From Gryganskiella cystojenkinii (lineage: Eukaryota > Mortierellomycota > Mortierellomycetes > Mortierellales > Mortierellaceae), in contig JAAAIG010000549.1 of assembly GCA_015852425.1 (NCBI GenBank), forward strand, positions 1 to 26,526: a DNA stretch of 26,526 nt, read 5' to 3'. Below are positions 21,901 to 26,526 of this stretch, piece by piece. The stretch's first letter is position 1. Each line of letters opens with the position of its first letter. Under the pieces are notes generated by a model. It made no database searches, was not told the DNA's origin, and saw only the letters and a program-made list of their open reading frames with translations. A program made the translations under genes and the position numbers.

Positions 21901-22569
21901 AAGGCTAAGGCCCATGGCGGCGGCAAGGCAGATGCGACCAAGTCGCCAGGCAGCGCTACGGACGAACAGCCGTATGACCTCACCATGATTCAAATCAACG
22001 TGAACGACCAGCCCGCCGGAGGTGTTGGGGGACCCCAATCTTCGAGCTATCAACCGACTCCGCTCGAGATTCAACAACAGTTGTTGATGGTTCAACAGCA
22101 ACAACAGGCCAGGCTTCTGGCCGAGTCCCCTAGTCCAGATCAGGTTTTAAAGCCTAGCGATCCCTCGTTCCAACACAGTCGACGGACTTCTTCGTATAAC
22201 TATATTCAGTCGTTGCAGGATAAGGATTCAGCACTTCCTCCGGTACCTTCGCCGTCTTTGCCCTCGTTGCCGACGCATTCTAGTGCGTCATCGTCTCATG
22301 CCTCGTTGCAACAGGCGTACAGGGAACGAGTTGCCACTGCTGCGCCCTCCAATTCTTTGGCGCCGCCTGTGCCTTCATCTACAGGGCCGAGCGGAGCAAC
22401 TTTGCCTCCGCAGATTATCACAACGCAGTCGCTGCGTAAAACTGGATCTAGTACCAATCTATCGCTTCAATCTCACTCTCCTTCGCCTCGCAGTGCCGAA
22501 GTCTATCCACATTCAACCACCGCGGGACAGTCTACGAACAACAATACGTCAACTCCGCCTACCTCATAG
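15974..22569 (+). CDS. Dnf-type P4-ATPase (phospholipid flippase), very large
   Basis: Exons 15974-18037, 18153-18304, 18451-18595, 18723-21013 and 21129-22569 join in phase to 2030 aa. The P4 signature is complete. TM1-2 lie at about 170-214. The actuator has DGETN (367-371). TM4 carries PISL (750-753) in FQNIIPISLY, the P4 substitute for a cation site. The phosphorylated Asp is D803 in DKTGTLT, KGAD is at 1162, TGDKLETA at 1278 and GDGANDV (D1471) in the P domain. TM7-10 and a cytosolic tail follow. It should flip phospholipids to the cytosolic leaflet of Golgi, endosome or plasma membrane, usually with a CDC50-family subunit. It is much longer than typical members (about 1200-1650 aa). Low-complexity inserts occur after DGETN, in the N domain and P domain, and in a tail of about 270 aa. 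Whether it is Dnf1/2- or Dnf3-like is undecided. Confidence 0.93.
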
Positions 22570-23083
22570 TGTTTGAGCAACAACGATGAGACACAATCTT
22601 TTACGTGAAGTAAGGTCCACAAAAAAGGATACCCCCTCCCTCCCTCCCTCTCTCTTACAAGCCCGTGAACACAAACGAGGAATTAATGCAGAAAAAATCA
22701 TGTTTGTGCGACCTACATGTGTTTCCCTCCTGCAAAGGCGCCTTGCCCCTTTTTGGTTTTCTGCTGCTTTGCCTTTTTGTTCGTGTTCCTCAGCCAGGAG
22801 ACGTCTTTTGCTTTACCACATTCCTCCCGTTTCGTCCTGACACTCAGTTTTGAACCCTCGTTCCCTTTGTTTATGAACTCATTATTAAAAAGAATATCCC
22901 CCGTTTGTATTTTGTCCATTTTGCCAAGTATTTATCTTTCCCTTTGATTCCGCCCTGCCACATTCTCCAAACAACACAAAAAACTTTCTTCATTCCCGCC
23001 TTACGTTTGCCTCCTTGGCCCCTCACTCCTCGTTTTACCGGATGACCTCACCCTCACCCTTACCCACTTCAAATAATAATAAC

Positions 23084-23089
23084 AATAAA
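23084..23089 (+). other. Candidate polyadenylation signal for the P4-ATPase
   Basis: AATAAA lies about 515 bases after the stop, in an AT-rich patch after a long pyrimidine-rich stretch. Use would give a long 3' UTR; a nearer non-canonical signal is possible. Confidence 0.35.
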
Positions 23090-23774
23090 GAAAAAAGAAC
23101 GGACATGTATAAGTTAAACAATACTCAGAAGAATGTTGGGATGTGGAGGACCAGACCTAGACCTCAGCAAGGTTGAATGACAATACTCGTTTTGAAAAAA
23201 GGTAAAACGCTTAGCTGAATAGGAGAAAAAAAAAGGAGTATTCAATAGAGTGTGATTTCTGTTCATGTGGCAAAGCAGAGAGTCTGCACGTCTCAATGAT
23301 CGGATGAGAATGCGAACCTTGAAGCGCTGGCATAGAAGAACCTCATTCTGTTGGATAGAGAGACTTTAAAACCAGACAATCGTAAGTGTTAGTGCCAGAG
23401 ACTAAGTTGACTTGATTTGGGTGTAATATCTCGACTTTGTGAGTTGATCTTTCCCTTACATATCAAGGGTGCATGTGGAAAAGCATCGCGGTCAACCCTC
23501 GTTTATCTTTCTTTTCTAGTTTCCCTTGCTACCTTGGCAATTTTCAGTACCTGGCATATTGACTTATTAGAATAGACGAGATGATCTTAGCTAGTTATTA
23601 TTCTTTGCTCTATGTTCTCTGGAAAATATACTCTTCTATTTTTTCCCTTGACGTTACAACACTTTTTTGAATAGAACAGACGTTTTTCCATTTATCGTTT
23701 GAAACGAAAAAAAACACCAGTCTATCTCCTATGAAAATATGGTAGACTTGTCTCTTCGGTCTGGAGTTAAAAGG

Positions 23775-23808
23775 GTGACCCCAAATACCACCTGGGTACA
23801 GCTGTCAC
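23775..23808 (+). other. Imperfect stem-loop
   Basis: GTGAC pairs with GTCAC on the outside and CCCA with TGGG on the inside, with unpaired bases on the 3' side. It is in the intergenic region and not linked to any gene I can see. Confidence 0.35.
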
Positions 23809-23996
23809 GCGGGAAAGAAGGTCGTGATTTCATCATTCTATCTCCCTATGAGCTTCCTTACGATGTCTCTTGAAAACAGAGAGTGAACAAGGCTTGGCAG
23901 TATCCAAGGAAGTCTCGTAGATCCCAGCAGTCGAGGCGTCGAACCCCTGCATTAATATTGTACGACCTCACAAAAAAGGAATGCTCAGTGAAGTTT

Positions 23997-24191
23997 ACCT
24001 TGACAAGAACGCATATATCCAGACGATTAACATCTTGCGATCCACTTGCGTTATGCGTTGCGGCGGCGCCAGTTCCACCAGTCATACCGAGTGAACAGGT
24101 AGTTCCTCGCTTCACTGACCAAAAGCAAAGAAAAGCCTCGCCCTCAGTCTTACTTGAGTGTCTCGCTGGTCGGGATAATGCTTCATGTCCA
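23997..24191 (-). pseudogene. Truncated, broken copy of an exon of the right-edge gene
   Basis: These 195 bases align end to end with 26013-26211 in the same orientation, at about 85% identity by hand. The alignment includes the MKHYPDQRDTQ start and the LDI.VLVK end with its splice donor. The copy has lost one whole codon (three bases) and carries one single-base deletion that shifts the frame. It also has an in-frame TGA where the intact gene has GGG after FGQ. No further exons of the copy are recognisable on either side. It is a dead fragment from a tandem duplication. Confidence 0.85.
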
Positions 24192-24256
24192 CACTCTTTT
24201 AGTTCTTGTTTTCGTCTCATTTTTTTTTTGTGAATTATGATATTGTTATTTCATTG
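24192..24256. other. Spacer between pseudogene fragment and right-edge gene
   Basis: These 65 AT-rich bases are the 3' flank of the minus-strand gene. A T run at 24221-24229 is present. No exact minus-strand AATAAA is seen. Confidence 0.5.
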
Positions 24257-26526
24257 CTATGCGCTTGATAATTGACTTAGTAGAGACGATGAGAGATTGG
24301 ATAGAGAAGTCGAAGAGGAAACTTGAGCGACCAATCGACGGAATGGGTAAAGTAAATGAGAGTATTTTCTCGAGACCAAGAGAGAATCTCCCACGGTCGA
24401 AATATCCGTGACAGGATTCTCTTGAGCTTTCTCAAAGAGTGTGATCCAAACCGTGGGCATCGAATCGTCTTCAAGGACAGGAGGACTTGTGGACGGCGAT
24501 GAAGCTGTAGCACTTGAAGCGTTATCATTAAAGACTGGATCTGCCTCAAGACTGCTCTCTTCCATTTCCGCTTCCTCCTCCGCCTCTTGCGGCTGTTCTT
24601 GATGTTCCGTCTCTTTGCCATTGGAGAGCTTTAAGGGTTGAATGATATCCCCGTTGGGTTCTCGATCCATATCAACGATGACAAGCCCGTGCTCGCTCGT
24701 CAGCATAATCCGGTAATGATCCCATACCAGGAACGCGTTGATAAACACCACATTTGTAGAGCGACCGATCACTGGATGATAGTACTCCATCTCCTGAGAA
24801 CTTGTTGGCGTAGACTTGGATTGTGTCGAAGGAGGAGGACGGTGCAGAATAGTTCTGCCCAAAGTTTGGTACTCGAAATGACGATTGGAAGACTTGATTT
24901 CTAGTGGAGGAATTCTTCTTGAGGTCTTGACACCCGGTGTGCTTGTAGTTGTCGGATTAAATTCCTCGAGACGCTCCAAATGACGCGCGAGAATCCTTTC
25001 ATCAATGTGCCACCAAGTCGACTCCCACTGGTTCTCGGTCCCGTCAGCCATGGCGACCAGTCTGACGTTACCATTTTGGAACGCGACTCGTTCTCTTTCT
25101 TCCTGTTCTTGATCTTGCGAGGTAGGAGACGTTGGAAATTCCATGGCGTAACTGGCGTGCATGCCCCAATAATGAAGACCTGATCGGCGGTTTCTTCTCT
25201 GCTGGAGATGATGTGATGTCTGGCGGAGTTGTTGGATTGGTGTGAGAGGCGACCCATCTAAGTTTCTTCTCGGAATCAGGAGCGGCGATGATCTCGATTC
25301 AAAGTTCTTGTTGTTGTTGGTTGACTTTGTGATCGCTGTTGAGGATGAGATCGAAGGCGGGATCGAGGGTGGCGAATGGATATCCCGAATGGACAAGATG
25401 GCTATGCGACGTACTTTTATGTAATCCCAGACCTCACCTCTGCCATGGCGATCGAGAATCGCAACAAGTCTGTCAAACGTACCAGTATTTCCTCCTGAAG
25501 AAGGGAAGAGAGTCATGCAGGTAGCCTCAAGTCCACCCATGCCATGGGTGGCCAAGATGTGACAAATCCATTTACTTTGTGGTCTTGCTTGAGTAGTGGC
25601 AATTGCAACGGAACTTTCACCATTAACGGAGGAAGAGGTCTGGGTCGTTGTTGGGGGAACGATAATGGCCGCTGGTTGGAAGAGCGGACACTTCATTAAG
25701 ATTACGTTCGCTTGACCTGGTTCTGAGTACTGTCGAATACCAATAAGTGCCAGTCGATCTTCCATCAAGGGTTGCTCAGGTGAGCCGATGGGAACGGAGT
25801 AGAGTTGGGCTGCCCGACCTCGGAAGGGATCGTGGATGTTGAGGACTGTAGTCTCTGTTCTGCCGAGCCGTGGTGTCTCTGGAACTGATCCTGGAGGACA
25901 AGGAGCGTCCTTGACGAAGATCTCGACAACCTAGATAACAAAAAAAGGAAGTTAGTCAAAAAAATACCATTATTGTTTTTTTTCCTGCAAGAAAAGCGCA
26001 TGGCGAGGTGGTACCTTGACAAGAACCCATATATCCAGAAGATTAATATCTTGCGGTCCACTTGCGTTGTTATGCGCTGCAGCGGCACCGACTCCACCAG
26101 CCATCCCCGGGTGAACAGGTAGATCCGCGCTCCCCTGACCAAACGCAAGGACAAGCATCACCCTCAGCCGTCCTTGAGTGTCCCGCTGATCAGGATAATG
26201 CTTCATGTCCATGATCTGGGCGACCTTGAGTAACCTTGCCACGTTGTCCTCGATCCTGTACTGCGATCCCGTCAATGGGCTCCAGTGTGCCTCAGGGACG
26301 ATGGCACATGGAACTAAATGCTTTGATCTCTTAAAGATCGCGATTTGGTGTTGAGCTTGTGGAGAAGGAGGAGGAGGCACGTCCGATCCTTGAGTCAATG
26401 CTGTTGTCGGCAGGGTTGACTTTTGAATATAACAAACCAGAGTGCTCCCATATTTCGAGTCCGTATGAGAGACCAATGGACCCTCGTTGACCCATAGGGG
26501 CTGTTGCCGGTGATGGTGTTGATGCA
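24257..26526 (-). CDS. Uncharacterised large protein, 5' end beyond window
   Basis: Two exons are visible, 26524-26015 in frame (continuing past the right edge) and 25930-24257, joined in phase over an 84-nt intron (26014-25931). At least 727 residues are encoded and the N-terminus is missing. I do not recognise the family. The sequence alternates short hydrophobic strands (IWVLVKVVEIFVKD, WICHILATHGM, FLVWDHYRIMLTS, HGLVIVDMDR) with polar loops, which suggests a beta-rich, perhaps propeller-like fold. Inserted loops are S/T/N-rich and one C-terminal segment is Glu-rich. No transmembrane segment or known catalytic motif is evident. A broken copy of one exon part lies just downstream, showing that the locus has been duplicated. 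A fold assignment beyond beta-rich would be guesswork. Confidence 0.75.

Larger units (their letters stand above)
22570..23996. other. Gene-poor intergenic region after the P4-ATPase
   Basis: No gene is supported. The first 500 bases are C/T-rich and probably include the P4-ATPase 3' UTR, with an AATAAA at 23084-23089. A hairpin-capable segment lies at 23775-23808. Open frames on both strands are short, without recognisable motifs. Confidence 0.55.

Noticed and set aside
21058..22104. A 348-aa minus-strand frame opposite the P4-ATPase last exon
   Set aside because: It is antisense to transmembrane and tail codons of a clearly identified gene, and its Leu/Asp/Arg-rich content is the expected antisense pattern.
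24277..24621. A second minus-strand frame (114 aa, Arg/Lys-rich) within the right-edge gene
   Set aside because: It is a frame-shadow of the longer continuous coding exon and its basic composition reflects Glu-rich codons read out of frame.

Overview
The window is a stretch of nuclear genome from a filamentous fungus. Protein-coding genes are split by short introns with GT(A/G)(A/T)GT donors and YAG acceptors. The reconstructed proteins carry long Q/S/N-rich disordered regions, and upstream regions are pyrimidine-rich. Fungal-type ATG14-like and SLY41-like genes sit beside UBR7 and TOE1, which yeast lacks in this form, so I infer an early-diverging fungus, most likely Mortierellomycota/Mucoromycota. 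That placement is inference. The sequence begins with a poly-G run (contig edge) and has a 202-base N gap at 15210-15411.

Layout: (1) 135-2180 minus, a single-exon type II membrane protein with a GDP-fucose O-fucosyltransferase-like domain. (2) 2181-2716, a divergent promoter with an imperfect duplicated element and a 26-bp near-palindrome. (3) 2717-4601 plus, UBR7 in six exons (446 aa). (4) 4734-6594 minus, TOE1 in five exons (497 aa), convergent with UBR7 and divergent from the next gene. (5) 6944-9334 plus, an ATG14/Barkor-like subunit of the PI3-kinase complex in four exons (678 aa). (6) 9467 to about 10580 plus, a decayed F-box-like relic with in-frame stops. (7) 11317-14231 plus, a SLY41-like triose-phosphate/nucleotide-sugar transporter-family protein in two exons (790 aa), with a very long disordered N-terminus and a 542-nt intron. 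(8) A noncoding stretch with the gap. (9) 15974-22569 plus, a very large Dnf-type P4-ATPase (phospholipid flippase) in five exons (2030 aa). (10) A gene-poor stretch ending in a broken partial copy of the last gene. (11) 24257 to beyond 26526 minus, an unrecognised protein, truncated by the window edge.

The genes are not an operon or an evident metabolic cluster. Several touch the endomembrane system: a Golgi/ER glycosyltransferase, an autophagy PI3K subunit, an ER/Golgi transporter-family protein and a flippase. UBR7 and TOE1 act in ubiquitin/chromatin and small-RNA 3'-end processing. I read this as ordinary neighbourhood rather than a dedicated system. The most unusual signals are an HCCH variant of the TOE1 zinc finger at exactly conserved spacing, the F-box relic, the truncated tandem paralogue near the right edge, and the oversized, insertion-rich P4-ATPase.
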